Source: Albula goreensis
Taxonomy: Eukaryota; Chordata; Actinopteri; Albuliformes; Albulidae
Assembly: GCA_022829145.1 (NCBI GenBank)
Contig: CM040748.1
Location: forward strand, 22,649,501-22,713,500
Length of the DNA: 64,000 nt
Direction: 5' to 3'
The notes beneath the pieces were generated by a model that worked only from the letters and a program-made list of their open reading frames with translations, did no database searches and was not told the DNA's origin. This document shows, in pieces, positions 14,799 through 27,350 of this stretch. Both the position numbers and the translations under genes were made by a program. Each line of letters opens with the position of its first letter. Position 1 is the stretch's first letter.

Positions 14799-17700
14799 TT
14801 TTTTTAAAAATACATCAGTAATTGACAGTTTCGTAGCTCTACCTTGTTTTGGATTTATAAGGACATAATAAAACAATAACAGGCCATTGAGAGCACCTAG
14901 ACCTGCCATCTACCCAGTCATCATTTCTCATTCAGCCATCACCAGTTAACAGCACACAACATTACAAAGCACATTACACACAGCATAGTGTTGAGTAATA
15001 AGACTGCCAAAGGTGTGACCTGCAATTATCCCCTCAGCACAGCACACTCGAAGACACTATTAACTAACTTAGATTAATTACTGATCATTGATTAGCTTAC
15101 AGAAACATCAGCCAAAGAAACATATATCTGATTTCATAACAAATGTATCTGTCATTCCTGTTGGAATCTATTATAGTGCACTCCCAGGGACACAAAATAT
15201 TCAGATCACTCCATCATGATTAAGGCTAATTTCATATAAATAACATAATGCCTGGTCTCTTGCTTGTTGCAGCAGCTATATAAGGCAAAGCTAAATCAGT
15301 ATTCGGTAGGGAGGCTGGCCACATTATGTGAAAGAGTCCTCAGGATGAGTCAATAAACTAGGACAATATCTCTGTCTCTCTTTCTCTTTCTCATTAATAA
15401 ACATTAATGATCTGTTAGGTCTTAGAAATATTACCATATGCATAAAATTGCATGCATTTTTTCATACAAAATATAATTTTATAGATAAGTAATGGAAACA
15501 TAAAAAACAACTGAAAATAAGATGCCTAAATCAATGCACAAACTTAATGTGTTTATTTTTATTTATGTAATGACCCAGAGTATAGGAAGCTAGACTGGGG
15601 GCTCCAGTAAGGAGGGCACGTGAACCACAGCTCACTGGAATTCACGCCACACAAGGTCAGGCTCAGAGCCCCTCTTCAGACAGTGTTTAGTGCTGCTCAG
15701 AACACATTACAGCACATTTGGCTGAGAACTTGATCCAGGGAGACTTGTAAATTGTGGAATGTAGTTGTGAAACTGGGTTGGTGTGTTAACTGTTGTGCGT
15801 TTGCACAGCAGGACCGAATCTCAGCCTCACAGGAGATTTGAGCCTTCCCAGCTGTTTGAGCTAACCTCCTTTCTCCACTCGTGCCTGCACTCCCTGTTCT
15901 GCAGTGATAGATGGCAAATGGCATGAACAGAATAACAGTATGTACATATGTGTGGCTGTATGTATGTATGTATGTATGTATGTTTATTCATGTGTATGTC
16001 TGTGTGCATTGCAGTATAAGCATGTGTTTGTTTATGAAATATGTGAATTTCCTCTTGTCACACATACACATACATACATTTTCCCAGAAATGCATATGCA
16101 TGAGGGAAAAACACTTAATCAATCTCTAAGGATTAAAGGCGCTGCACTCTCACCCATAGGGCCCTGAGCTAAAGATTGTACATGGGGCTCACGTGCCGCC
16201 TCACCTCAGAGAACACAGTCAGAGCTGAGTGTGTCACAGACCTGTCAAAAAGCATCTACACCATTTGCCACTAGGCCAGTTAACACAGGCATGCTGCAGG
16301 GAGAAAAATGTTTGAAGAAATGTTAAAGGATCTTTTTAATATATTATTCATCTTTTGGTCAATGTTATTTGAATTCTGAAACTCAAAAGTGAGCCCTCCA
16401 GACCAATAATTATGCTCTTATTTTGTGTTAGTTTCTAGGCAGTTCAAACCTAACCCTAAGTGACAATTCATTGGCACAGGTGAACATGCATGGAGGGACT
16501 GACTTTGACTTAGTGGTGAACAAACTGACGAACTGGTGTGTGTTTCTCTGTCAGTACTTAGCTATGCTCAGCATTTTATGGAGTGTCAAGAGAGCTTTCA
16601 AAGCCAGCACAAATCTCTCCTGGTGAAGCAGTGGCGTCATCAAGGAGAATGGGAAATTGAGTAACTGGAAAAAATAGACTTCCATGTTTGTACCTGTGAT
16701 AAATCTATAATAAATGTTTGTTGGGATGGCCTTGGGCCTTGCCAGAAGCTCCTGAGTGCGCCTGTAATCCTGACATGTTCTTGTCCCCAGGTAAAATGCC
16801 CCTTACTTGAGTTGTTCCTGTCAATAAAATTGTTCTCTTCATTCTCTCTCCAAATTTGGGTAATATTGGTAACACTGCTTTTGTTAGGTCTTTGTGCAAA
16901 ACTTCATCATGCATTGCAATCAAAGCTGATGCAACATTCAAGTGAAGAGATCTTGGTCAGTCTAGGTTGATTCTTTAAAAAAATTTGAATTGAATCACAT
17001 ATACTTAGTTCCATGTTATTTGAATTCTGTGACACAGGAAAGATGCAGTCCTTGTTATTTAAACAATTTCTCATTGTAGTCATTCTGCTTTTGCAATAGC
17101 AAATTCTCATTTCTCATTCTGCTTTTGCAATAGCACTGAAACATCAGGCAATATGTTATTTCATGAGCATTTAAACTGCAGAATACTGCAGGTCAGATTA
17201 ATATTTCCCTACGCCAGTCAGACAAAAAAGGGTACAATTAACCATACATTTGAAAAATATGCTGGTATAACAAATGCTACATTGGTTAGTGAATAAAATA
17301 ATGTGATCACAAAATGAAACTGATAATCATATACTCAGTGCGTCTACTAATGTTGATTATTCAGCAAAATAATTGGTATCATTAATCAAGGAAAGTAAAA
17401 GGAATCATCCAGGAATAATGATAGGTTTAAAGGAGAAGACTTTATCCTTTTTCAGCTCACTAACTACAGCTGGAGTATATGTAGCTTGCGCTTCACTGCA
17501 AAATGGAATGAACATTTGTAGAGCAGCAGAGTCTAATATTGGCTTCATTATTATGGCAACAAAACCACTAAGAAAGTACAGTTAAACCCCCTGTCATAGG
17601 GCAAGACGATTACTGTCATTGTCAAGGATAATTCCAGAAGCTTCCACTGACTCATTCAGCAGTAAGACATCCAATCTCCAGCTCCAGCTAGTTTGGTCTG

Positions 17701-20700
17701 CTTATACCCCATAATTATTTATTATAATTAACCACCAGGTCATGCTAGCCATTTCTGAAATTTTACCAGTATTTAACACTGAGTAGACATGTTCACAGCA
17801 GTAGTGATTTGTTGCCAAACCAGAGTTTCAGCAGCAAATATATAATCAGATAAATATTTGTTTCATGAATGAAGGCCTCTGCACCCTTCTCTTCCTCTGA
17901 CAAAAAGGAGAACAGGATGTTTTCATTGTAGGAGTAATACGAGGAGACAGAGAGAGGATGTAGTGAACAGAAAAGAGACTCACACTCATATGATCCCCTC
18001 TGGAGTATTTTGGCTCAGACAACCCCCTCCTCCTGCTCCTCCTCTCTCTCTCTCACTCTCTCTCACACATATAAGCATACGCACCTCATTAGAAAAGCTT
18101 TTTATTTGCTGTGATTTATTTAGAGGGTATTTGTTTTAACCACGAAAGGCAGCATGAGTGATATAAATCAATCTTGTCTTAATTTTCCAGAGAAGGAAAT
18201 CACAAGCTGAAAAGAAGTTGCTTAGTGAGCACAGTTGGAACAGGTTTTGGGGTCGGTAAAATGCCCTTTAATGTAATTTCAGGAGAATTGCTGCTGTCTG
18301 CGCTTCTTGGCCTCCCTTCCTCGAAAGAATGGCAGGGGAGCGCTTCGCTTCATCATCTGTGGGTCCCTGCGGAGCAGAGGAGGTCGTTGGCCTCATTAAG
18401 GAGATGAATTGTTTGCACCAGCTCTGCTCAGAGCAACAGGTCTGGCTCAAAGTTCATCCTTGGTCACATGTCTCAGCAGCATGGTACCAACAGAGTTATC
18501 CAAACACTTCTCTTAACTACTCCTATTTGCACAGAAGATCAACCATTTACACTGTAAGATCCAAGACACACTGTCAGCCCTGTGACAACAGGCCAGTGCA
18601 GCCTTTGTATTTTCTCTGGCAGGGCCCAGTCATCAACATGCAGAGTCCACAAAGCTGGGAGACTGAGGGAGAGATAATTAATCATGGCTTGAGAGAAGAG
18701 ACATACTGACGTGACAACGGAACGTTGGAGGAGAAGCACTTTCGGTCTGACAGTGGATGACATGTGACTGCTCAGTGTACACACAAGCTGTGTTTTTAAA
18801 ATCAGAGGTCCTGGTGCAATAACATTCTGCCTGGATTTTGACTGATCCGTGATTAGCTGGACCTTTGGCCTTTCCTGCTCTGAGAACCAACCCTCTGTGG
18901 CTCTGTGAACGGGGGTTAAGCTACAGTTGCTTCATTAAAAGCTACAGTTAACACAAGCAGTAGCAAAGCTCCCAGGCTGAAGAGAGAATAAAAGGAGGAT
19001 ACAGGTTAAGAAGGCTTAACCAATCTGCTGGGGTGTTATCACTCTATTGTTTTGTTTTTGAAACAGAATCAAATCGCTTCATGCAGACCATAATGATGGG
19101 AGGTGAAGCTCACATTCTGAACTTTTCTTGTTGAATATTCTTGACGAGTACTGGACTCCGCCTCCCATCACCCTTTGAGAAATGTTCTGGTGGTGCTTTG
19201 CCAGTTGAATGCATACCCAGGAGAACTGTGAAATTTCCAAGGGGAAAAAGATTTGGACAAATTGTTCCTGGAAGTCCCTCACAGAGCAGAGATTGATGCA
19301 GACCTGATGAATTATGGGTCGTCTTGACATGCACCACAGTCTCCAACCAATCACTCTCCTGGCCCTCAGGCCACCTCTCTGAAGAGGTGTTTTTTGACAG
19401 GTGGAAGGAAAGGGGTGAGAGCCGGGCAGAAACCACCACGTGCCACAGCTTAGCTGAAGGAAGGGGGGTGCGGTTCCACTGAGAGGTGCACAGCAGCCAG
19501 TCCTGTGTAGACCTTAAGATTTCGCCTTGTGAGTGGGACTGCTTTCATCATGATAAGGGGAAATAAATGGTTCTGTGTGGCACCTTGGTTCAGATATCTG
19601 CTCGCAGACTTGCTGTACAGACAGGACAGGCCTGTGTCGGAAATGGTTGGACTCATCAGAGTGTACAGAGGGTTGAGTGATGGGGGTAGGTGCCTATTCA
19701 TCTTCAGCACACAGCTCACTGTGGACAGTTGAAGTGGCCATGCTCTTAAAATAAGGTATTAAGGGCCAGGTTCGATTGTGACCCTCCTAAATTAAACCAC
19801 ATTGGGGGATGGGTCTCTCCAGACATCACTGCTGAAAGAACACCTCCAATATTGAAATGGCCTTTCCTCCAACTTGGGACACAGAAAGTGTGCTGGGAAA
19901 GAGAAATCACTTACATGACACAAATGATTTGCATGCCATCATGTCTACAGACAGACCTGTTGGATCAGGGAAGGCATCCCCCATGGAAGAGCATAGCAAA
20001 CATTTTAAAATATATATTTTTTCAAAGGGCTCTCTGAAGGAAATCCCTTTTTTACTCCCTTTCAAACTCTTTTTATTTGCTCACAACCCCTCCCTCATCT
20101 CTCTCACCATTCATTTTCCCTCTATTTCCTACTCCCTAGCTGCACTCTCCTATTTCATCTACTGTCTTTTCTTTCTGCATCTTTATCTGTCCTCTCTTTA
20201 TTTCAACCACACTTTTGTTATATCCTCTCATTTATGAGGCAGTACTCCCAGATCCATGCTAGAGGGCAGTATAGAGTCAGTCTGTCTGAGAGCAGGCCTC
20301 TTGTAACTACTTATAAGCCCTAACTGTTCCAGCATGCAGACCAGAGTGTGCTCTCTTTCCTCTGCCTGCTTCTTCAGATTAGATATATGGCTCCTTCTTA
20401 GAGGGAATTCAGATCACAGAGATTCTTGGCTAAGCCCCGTGTGTCTCTCTCACACACACATATTCTCCCTCACATACACATCCTGAAACTGCCTTTTGCA
20501 TTATTGCACCATGTCACCTTTTTAGGTATGGTAAATAATTTGGAATGTGGGGCTGTCAACTCTGTCAACTAAAAGCAGCTATCAAGCAAGTTCATTGTGC
20601 TAATGTATGCAAATTGAGACAGTAAATTTTCCAACAAGGATAAGAGGGTTTGCCGCATGGATTGTCTGAGAATTACTCCGCCTTTCTGTTCCTGTAGCAG

Positions 20701-23539
20701 TTGATCCATCATAATACGCATCAGAATGAGACACCAGGGCAGAGCATGGGCTTTGAGGCAGGAGCAGGTGGAGCCTTTTGCCTCTATGAGTACACAAGCT
20801 CACAAAGAGAGATGGAAATTAGAATAATAAGCAAAAACCAGATTTGAGAATTTATCTATAACAGTGCATCAGCATGCAAAAAAATCCCCTGTGGTGACAG
20901 CTGTGCTGGGTTACACTGCTGATGGGCAAATCAATGGCATGACCCTAGTCTCTGAGAGAGGAGCTTAAAGTTCTATTACCTGATGTTGTAAAGCACTTGA
21001 CAGAATGTTATTGGCTGTCACATTCCCATATCATGCACTCCCCTGATGTCTCCTTGTTCTTATGATTTGGTTGTATTGCCCTGCCACCCCGTCCCCTTCA
21101 TTGGCATAGACAGCCGCTTTCCATTCTGATTGCCATTCTCAACATTCAACCTTATATTTTTCCAAGATCTCACCATTTCTAGTGGAAACCTGAGAGGTGA
21201 ACAAAATTGCAGTTGGAGTTAAACATGAATTCAAACTAGTATACGAGGCAGATTCCTTCTGAAAGTCATTCTGTATTAGTTACAGAGGAGTGTGGCAGGG
21301 GCAGAGAGAGAGAGAATCTTTACTTTTTATCATTAGACCAATCTCAAGATTTAAGAGAAAAAATTCCCCTCCATTTATTACTTATTTACAAAAAGAGGCC
21401 TGCAACATCTGAATCTAAAAGGATATTTTTGGATTAAATTTTGTTCCACAGCAATGTGGCATTCCAGGGTTAAGTGTCCTGGTCTTTTTAAATGCTGTCC
21501 TTTAAGATCTCCCCCTTACAGTCTGTTTTTCCCATTGGCACTCTCCCTGGAAGTCATTTAACACTGAGAGTGTCAGTGCATCCTGTCTGCTCACCCTGCG
21601 CAGCTCTCACATGGTCAAACACATGCATGCCTCTTTCTTTGTAATAGACGGACCATGAATTTCTGCCTTTAAAATGTAATGAATTTTAAGGTGATTGGCA
21701 TGCATTTCTGTGTCCTCCATTAGCCCAGGGCTTTTAGCTGAAGGTTCTGTACCTAATCAAAGAGCAGCAAGAGGCCGGCCCCTGCGGCTCATGAGCAGGT
21801 TGTATACTGCACAGATGAGAAGCTTTCCTCTTTCCTCAATAAATTCATTAAAGGTCACCCTATCCTTCTCCCCACCGCTGATTTTTTTTTAGAAATTCCA
21901 GGCTGAAGTTTCAATATGTGTTTTTGGTCTGATCATTGAGTCATGGCACTCGTCTGTGTTCCCTTTGACTCACTCTCCGTCTAACTTTTGAGAAAAATAA
22001 TGAATTGCTGTCTGATGGCCTCCAGATGTGAGTATCCAAGTACAAAACAATATCCATTTGATTCTAATTCTTGTGAAGCACAAAAGCGCCAAACATGCCA
22101 TCAGCCTGCACCAAAGTTTCTGTTTTTATTAGGTGTGCAGTGTAAGTAGGGGCTGACGGATGGTGTTTGGGGTAGGGTGAGGGACAGGAGATTCAGTAGG
22201 GATAGGATGGGGAGATGTATCAGTGGTGTTCTGACATGCAGCCAGGGGCATGCTGTAGAGAAGGAATCACTGCGATGAAGCAGAATACAGACAAAGGACC
22301 AATAACAAAACAGACACCGGCCATACGTCCCTTGGGTGTCCAGTCCACAGGTTTTCCACGTCTGCATGCATTCCACATCTCTGCTTCCTCCCAGGACTGG
22401 CCTACTGCTGTGTACCTTTTCCATGCAAATCTCATTTTCAACCATTTAAACTTTATTTACCAAAAGTGGCCAGCCATAGATAATGCAATAAAGTGAAGCA
22501 AACTGTGACGAAGTCCTTCTAAAATTCCCCTTGAAGCAGGAATTTAAAAAAAAATACTGGCCTGCTGAAAACAGGGACACTGCAGAAAAAGGCATGGACG
22601 TGGGTTTTGGACCCCTCTCTTGGAGTTTCTGCTTGCTGTGTTAACCAAGCTGTATGCCCTTCTTGTTTCTGCGAGGCTCGTTCCCCCTAGCCAGCTTTGG
22701 GTGATGCTCCCTGCTGAGAGCCAGGATTACTGACCCCAGGCAGACTCCTCTGATGAGAACAGTGCCACAGTAAGCCTGTGGAGTTGAATACCTCATTGAT
22801 AATTCAGACATGCTTCGCGACGTGCTCTCAGGTGTTTTTTTTTTTTCTTCTTCCTCTGACCTTTCTCTTGGCATGATGTCTCTGGTCTGTATGTGTGCAA
22901 CCTCTGTGCAACAATGCACACCAATATAAAAACGATTACTGGAGCAGCATGTTACCTGCTTTCCTGTGGTAACTTCATACATCCTCAATGAAACAGACCA
23001 TACACATATGTCATGATGTCATTAAAAGTACAAATCAATACAAGGAGTTTGAGCTCATTATGTAAACACAGTGGATGGTCATTTGTCTTGTCCAGGATTC
23101 AGGTTTGAAACCAACCTGCTATGGTCCTATAGCTTTGGTGGTATACTGTGCTTCAGACAACATTTACGCTCCACTGCTCCAAACCTTTTCTCAATGAACT
23201 TAATTCATACTCAGAATATGTGCTGACTCTCTTGATTGTGAGTTTTTTGTAAAATTCAGTCGATCCATTATACTCATGGCCCACAGTTCAATATTAATAA
23301 TTTCAAAGGTATTTGAATGAGTGAAATGTATCATGTTCACAGTAAAATAGTTAGTCATAAACACAATGTATTTTGAATGCATTTATGGCTATCAATAAAA
23401 CAGTAACTTATTCATTCACCACACTCTTTTTACAGAAGCTTTTTACTGAAGCTTTTGCTGCTGTTGTGCCCCCAAAATGAACACATTCTGATATGCACAA
23501 TCCATTGTTTTGGCCCTGTGCTGCAGCACATTGGACCTG
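14799..23539. other. intergenic DNA without a recognisable gene
   Basis: AT-rich, with small simple repeats: (GTAT)n at about 15958-15983, CT-rich runs at about 18040-18070 and a CA-rich run at about 20450. A 22-bp sequence is duplicated at 17080-17101 and 17114-17135 with a 34-bp period. Short reading frames are not supported by any family signature. Confidence 0.6.
17080..17135 (+). repeat. short tandem duplication, 22-bp unit at a 34-bp period
   Basis: The block TCATTCTGCTTTTGCAATAG plus CA occurs twice, at 17080-17101 and 17114-17135, with no mismatch. Confidence 0.8.
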
Positions 23540-23700
23540 AAATGACACAATGACTTTGAGGTTAATGCACCTGACTTTCTGCTTCAGTTTGAGGGTGTTT
23601 ACATCCATATTAGATCAGTTCTGCAGGAATTGTAGCCATTTTTATGCAAAGCCCCCCAGTATTCAGAGACCAAAAGTAATTGGACAAATGAATGAAAACT
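23540..23700 (+). mobile_element. degenerate copy of a dispersed teleost repeat
   Basis: The blocks GAGGTTAATGC, CAGTTTGAGGGTGTTTACAT, GCAGGAATTGTAGCC, AAGCCCCCCAGT and ACCAAAAGTAATTGGACAA occur in the order typical of a repeat found widely in fish genomes (a DNA-transposon-like or non-autonomous family; I cannot give its name safely). No transposase is present and the ends are not clear. Confidence 0.5.
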
Positions 23701-25892
23701 TGAATAAAGTCATTATACTGTATATTGACTTGCAACAATACATTAGTTTAAAAAATCGAGTAAATCTGTGATTGGTAAATAACAGCTATCCAAGACTATA
23801 AAAAGCCTATGTCAGTGCATAGCACTACAAAGTGGTATTGTTAGCTTTAACTTTAATAATGTGTATCTTAACTAATGTTACATTTGTTATTATTTGTCCT
23901 ATCATTTTTTCATCCTAATTTGTTACTCTATTAGTTATCAGTTATTGTGTGCATCAACCTTTCAGGTGGACATGTTTGATGGCAGCAGGTAAGATGGATA
24001 CACTTTAAAGTGTAATACTCATGTAAATTATCAAAAACTATTGATTGAAACATTAAGATTTGTAAAAACCTGTAAAAGATGGGAATTGAAAAGGAGCACC
24101 ACACACACCTTAACTTCAGTTAAATAATAACTTCAATGAGATATATGTTATACTGTTTGTACAAAGGAAATAAACATTTTAAATCATTCCAGTAAATGTC
24201 CCTAAAAATAGATAGCCTACTGCCTGGCCTCCAAGCCATTACAGTCACCCTGCCTGCCTGCTGAATTAGGCTGCTCTAAGCTGAGCAGAAGCATACTAGA
24301 AGTGTCTGACAGGAACAAAGGGTAATCAGCTTCGACTATTTGGAGAATTTTTCATAGTCCTGTGATTTTGTTTCATTTGCTGTAGCTAGCTACTTATCAA
24401 TTTACTGCTTTAGATGTGTGTTTCTTTAGTGCTTTTTGCAATGCTCACATTTCACAGGTTTAATGCTGGAAATATATAAACCACTAATAAACTATGAAGT
24501 GGCACTACTACTCCATGACATTATGGAATAAAGTTGTCCTTACTTTGATAGTCATATTTGTACAATATACAGCTTTTAAAAGGACACATTGAGCTCCTCA
24601 TCTTTTCATCTTGTCAGTGCAGGAGCCAATGAGAGGTGTAGTCCTTTTCATGCTGACAAAAATGTTATTCTGTGTGCATGATAAAAATGGATAGAAGCTG
24701 GGTCTTTATTGTATGAACCATGCATTTTTGTGTTTCATAAGAAATAAACAACTTTTTGTGGAGCATTAAAATTTGGCAGCATTGGTATTAATCAGTGTAG
24801 TTATGTATACAGTGGGAATGTCAACCCTTTAGTGCATGGAGAGAATGGGACCCAGGGCTGTGAGTGGAACTCAAGGTGTGTGGCAGCTCTTCCCAGCTGC
24901 ACAGAAATAGCCACAGAGAGGGGAGAGAGCCATACGCATTTCCAGAATACCTCCTCATAATCCCAGCCCATTCCCTTCCTATGCTCCCTTCCTCTCCCAC
25001 CCTCCCGCCCCTTCTCTATCTCTCTCTCTCTCCCGCTCTCACTCTCTTCTTGTGCGAGCGTGCGTCTCCCTCTCTCCTCTTCGCACACACTCACTCTGTG
25101 TGTGCAGAATACTCAGCGTTTACCAGTATTGCAATTTGCGTTATACAACTATTGCTCCTCTGTTTTTTTGTTACATTGTCTATTAACATAGTATTTCATT
25201 TACATTTTTATGTTTATGTTATCCTGATTTCCTTCTTTTATTTAATCTGATATACAGAGCACTGGTTTGTAATGTGCTCAGATGAACGGAGTTGAAGTTT
25301 TCCATGTCACTAAAGCCTGTTATTTGTTTATATTATTTTAGGTTACTTTTGGTAACAATATAAACACATTTAACTGTATGGCAATCATGTTCAGCAGATT
25401 TTTTGGTACACCGAAGAATGAAGATTTTTTTTTATATTCAAATGCATTTTTCGGATCATTTTGGAGTTGAAATTTCTGATGCCTGTGTATGTTATACATA
25501 TGGCTCACAATGAATTAAAGGATGGAAGATACAGTAAGTGAAGCTAAATGCTAAACCTTTCTGTAGGAGATCTGTCTACAGGATTCAATAAAGGTAAGGC
25601 AATCATTTATGATTTAAATGACATTTCCATTTGAGTCAGAAGCTTTCATACAGGCTGCTCTTCTGTGTCTAAAGAGATAAGGAAACTTTGTTACTAAGGG
25701 CAAACATCTCATATTCATAGAAGTGTATTTTTATTTTTCAGATATTAACCTTTCATTTAAATGTCTCTGATAGCCACAGGAACAGTGGACTTTGCCCGAG
25801 TTTCCTCAGACTTTATACAGTTTGTAAAGACTTTACACAGTTTGCAATTTACAAACTTGCAGGCTGTTGCAAATGTCATTGTACTTTTACCA
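23701..25892. other. upstream flank of uts2r, no gene recognised
   Basis: AT-rich with a CT-rich run at about 25010-25060. Near 25809-25848 a roughly 20-bp unit (GACTTTATACAGTTTGTAAA, then a similar GACTTTACACAGTTTGCAA) is tandemly duplicated just upstream of the TATA-like site. Candidate location for the uts2r promoter or 5' non-coding exon, but nothing is proven. Confidence 0.4.
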
Positions 25893-25900
25893 TATAAAAG
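25893..25900 (+). promoter_or_regulatory. TATA-box-like site upstream of uts2r
   Basis: TATAAAAG lies 132 bases before the first in-frame ATG (26025) and about 200 before the alternative ATG (26094). The match to the TATA consensus is good, but the region is AT-rich and such matches arise by chance. A transcript starting about 30 bases downstream would carry an out-of-frame upstream ATG at 26014. Confidence 0.25.
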
Positions 25901-26024
25901 GGGTATTTCAAATAATCTCTATTAAGGCGTAACTGAGTTTATGTGAATATATTTATGCATAAAATTACATAGACAGAGGCGTTTACAAATTTTTCTGATA
26001 CTGAGCATTTTTCAATGGATTTAA

Positions 26025-27182
26025 ATGAAACAGCTGCTTTATGGGATACATATTCTAATGTTTTCCCTGTCTGTGGGTCTTATCCTGTTAGAGATGACCA
26101 CTGTATCTATGGAGCCTGTGGAGGTGCTACTGGAGAGAATCCCTAATGCCACTGATCCACCGTTGGTCCCTTCAGGCGAGGACATGGCTGCCACTTTCAC
26201 CATCGGTGCCATCCTATCTGTAATGTGCCTGGTGGGCGTGTCTGGGAACATCTACACGCTGGTGGTCATGTGCCACTCCATGCGATCAGCAGCCTCAATG
26301 TACATTTACATCATTAACCTGGCACTGGCAGACCTTCTGTACCTGCTCACCATTCCCTTCGTGGTCTGCACCCACTTCCTCAAGGCCTGGCACTTTGGGG
26401 ATGCCGGCTGTCGCATACTGATCAGTATGGACTTCCTGACAATGCACGCCAGCATCTTTACGCTCACCATCATGAGCACGGAACGTTACTTAGCAGTTCT
26501 CAAGCCCCTGGACACTGTCAAGCGCTCTAAGAGCTACCGGAAGGCCATCGCGCTACTGGTGTGGGTGGCCTCATTTGTGCTCACCCTCCCAATGATCGTC
26601 AGCATTCAGCTCAAGCCGATTGGCAATAAGATCATGTGCCACTCCACCCTGGGCCAGCTGTCCTACAAGATCTACATCTCTGCCCTGTTCTGCACCAGTG
26701 TGGTGGCTCCAGGCGTGATCATCTGCTACCTTTATGTTCGCCTTGCTCGGACTTACTGGATTTCCCAGACAGAGACCTTCAAACTGACCAAAAAGCTGCC
26801 CAACCAAAAGGTCCTATACCTGATATTCACTATTGTTCTGCTGTACTGGGCCTGCTTCCTGCCCTTTTGGATCTGGCAGCTTCTGAACCAGTACCACCCC
26901 TCCCTGTCTATCTCTGCCAAAGCCGTTCGGAACATCAACTACTTGACTACCTGCCTGACCTATAGCAACAGCTGCATCAATCCCTTCCTCTACACCCTGC
27001 TCACAAAGAACTACAAGGAGTACTTGCGCAACCGGCAAAGGAACTGGACCGCTGGCAGTTATTTCAACAGGAGGAATCGGTTTCAGAGGTCCCCGCGCCG
27101 CTCCCTATCCTCCAGCAGCCAGCAGTGTACAGAGAGCTTTGTGCTTACACACACCTCCAGACCCAATAACAGCAGCCTGTGA
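26025..27182 (+). CDS. uts2r: urotensin II receptor (class A GPCR)
   Basis: This encodes a seven-transmembrane receptor for the cyclic peptides urotensin II and urotensin-related peptide, which in vertebrates couples to Gq and calcium signalling in vascular, neural and osmoregulatory tissue. The 385-residue frame is close to human UTS2R (389). Seen: N-glycosylation site NAT (41-43); TM1 with GN at 74-75; TM2 NLALADL (98-104) with Asp103; Cys129 and Cys205 for the conserved disulfide; TM3 [11 protein letters not shown] with Asp136 at the ligand-contact position; ERY (153-155) in place of DRY; TM6 YWACFLPFW (274-282); TM7 NPFLY (319-323); a basic, Ser-rich tail with RFQR and RRSLSSSS (352-364), which also matches the human tail. 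The start is uncertain. Residues 1-23 are hydrophobic and not receptor-like, and a pyrimidine tract ending TTAG directly precedes ATG 26094 (Met24), so the true start may be 26094 or 26109 (Met29) after a 5' intron. Fish carry several uts2r paralogues; which one this is cannot be told. Confidence 0.95.
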   Translation: MKQLLYGIHILMFSLSVGLILLEMTTVSMEPVEVLLERIPNATDPPLVPSGEDMAATFTIGAILSVMCLVGVSGNIYTLVVMCHSMRSAASMYIYIINLALADLLYLLTIPFVVCTHFLKAWHFGDAGCRILISMDFLTMHASIFTLTIMSTERYLAVLKPLDTVKRSKSYRKAIALLVWVASFVLTLPMIVSIQLKPIGNKIMCHSTLGQLSYKIYISALFCTSVVAPGVIICYLYVRLARTYWISQTETFKLTKKLPNQKVLYLIFTIVLLYWACFLPFWIWQLLNQYHPSLSISAKAVRNINYLTTCLTYSNSCINPFLYTLLTKNYKEYLRNRQRNWTAGSYFNRRNRFQRSPRRSLSSSSQQCTESFVLTHTSRPNNSSL

Positions 27183-27350
27183 GGTAGGTCTCAGCCCTCT
27201 GGCCCAGGGTCTCTCTTCCTTCACCATACAGTTGGTCTGGTGGGGGTTTAAAGTCCCTTTTCGGCATTTTGTTGAGCTAACATTTTCTTTGGTTTGTTTG
27301 CACTTTCTAGTATGTCGTCTAATGACTTGGTTGTATGATTTCAAAATAAA
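27183..27350 (+). other. uts2r: probable 3' UTR start of uts2r with polyadenylation signal
   Basis: An AATAAA hexamer at 27345-27350 lies 163 bases after the stop, a reasonable distance for a short 3' UTR. The stop codon itself is followed immediately by GTAGGT, which resembles a splice donor; use of a donor there would put an intron in the 3' UTR, but this may be chance. Confidence 0.4.

Noticed and set aside
18225-18709. 126-residue plus-strand frame starting MAGERFASSSVG
   Set aside because: Composition and the lack of any motif suggest chance; the first part may be conserved non-coding DNA, but this cannot be shown here.
19741-19800. B-box-like GGTTCGATT, suggesting a tRNA-derived SINE or tRNA gene
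   Set aside because: No A box at the right spacing and no cloverleaf can be folded around it.
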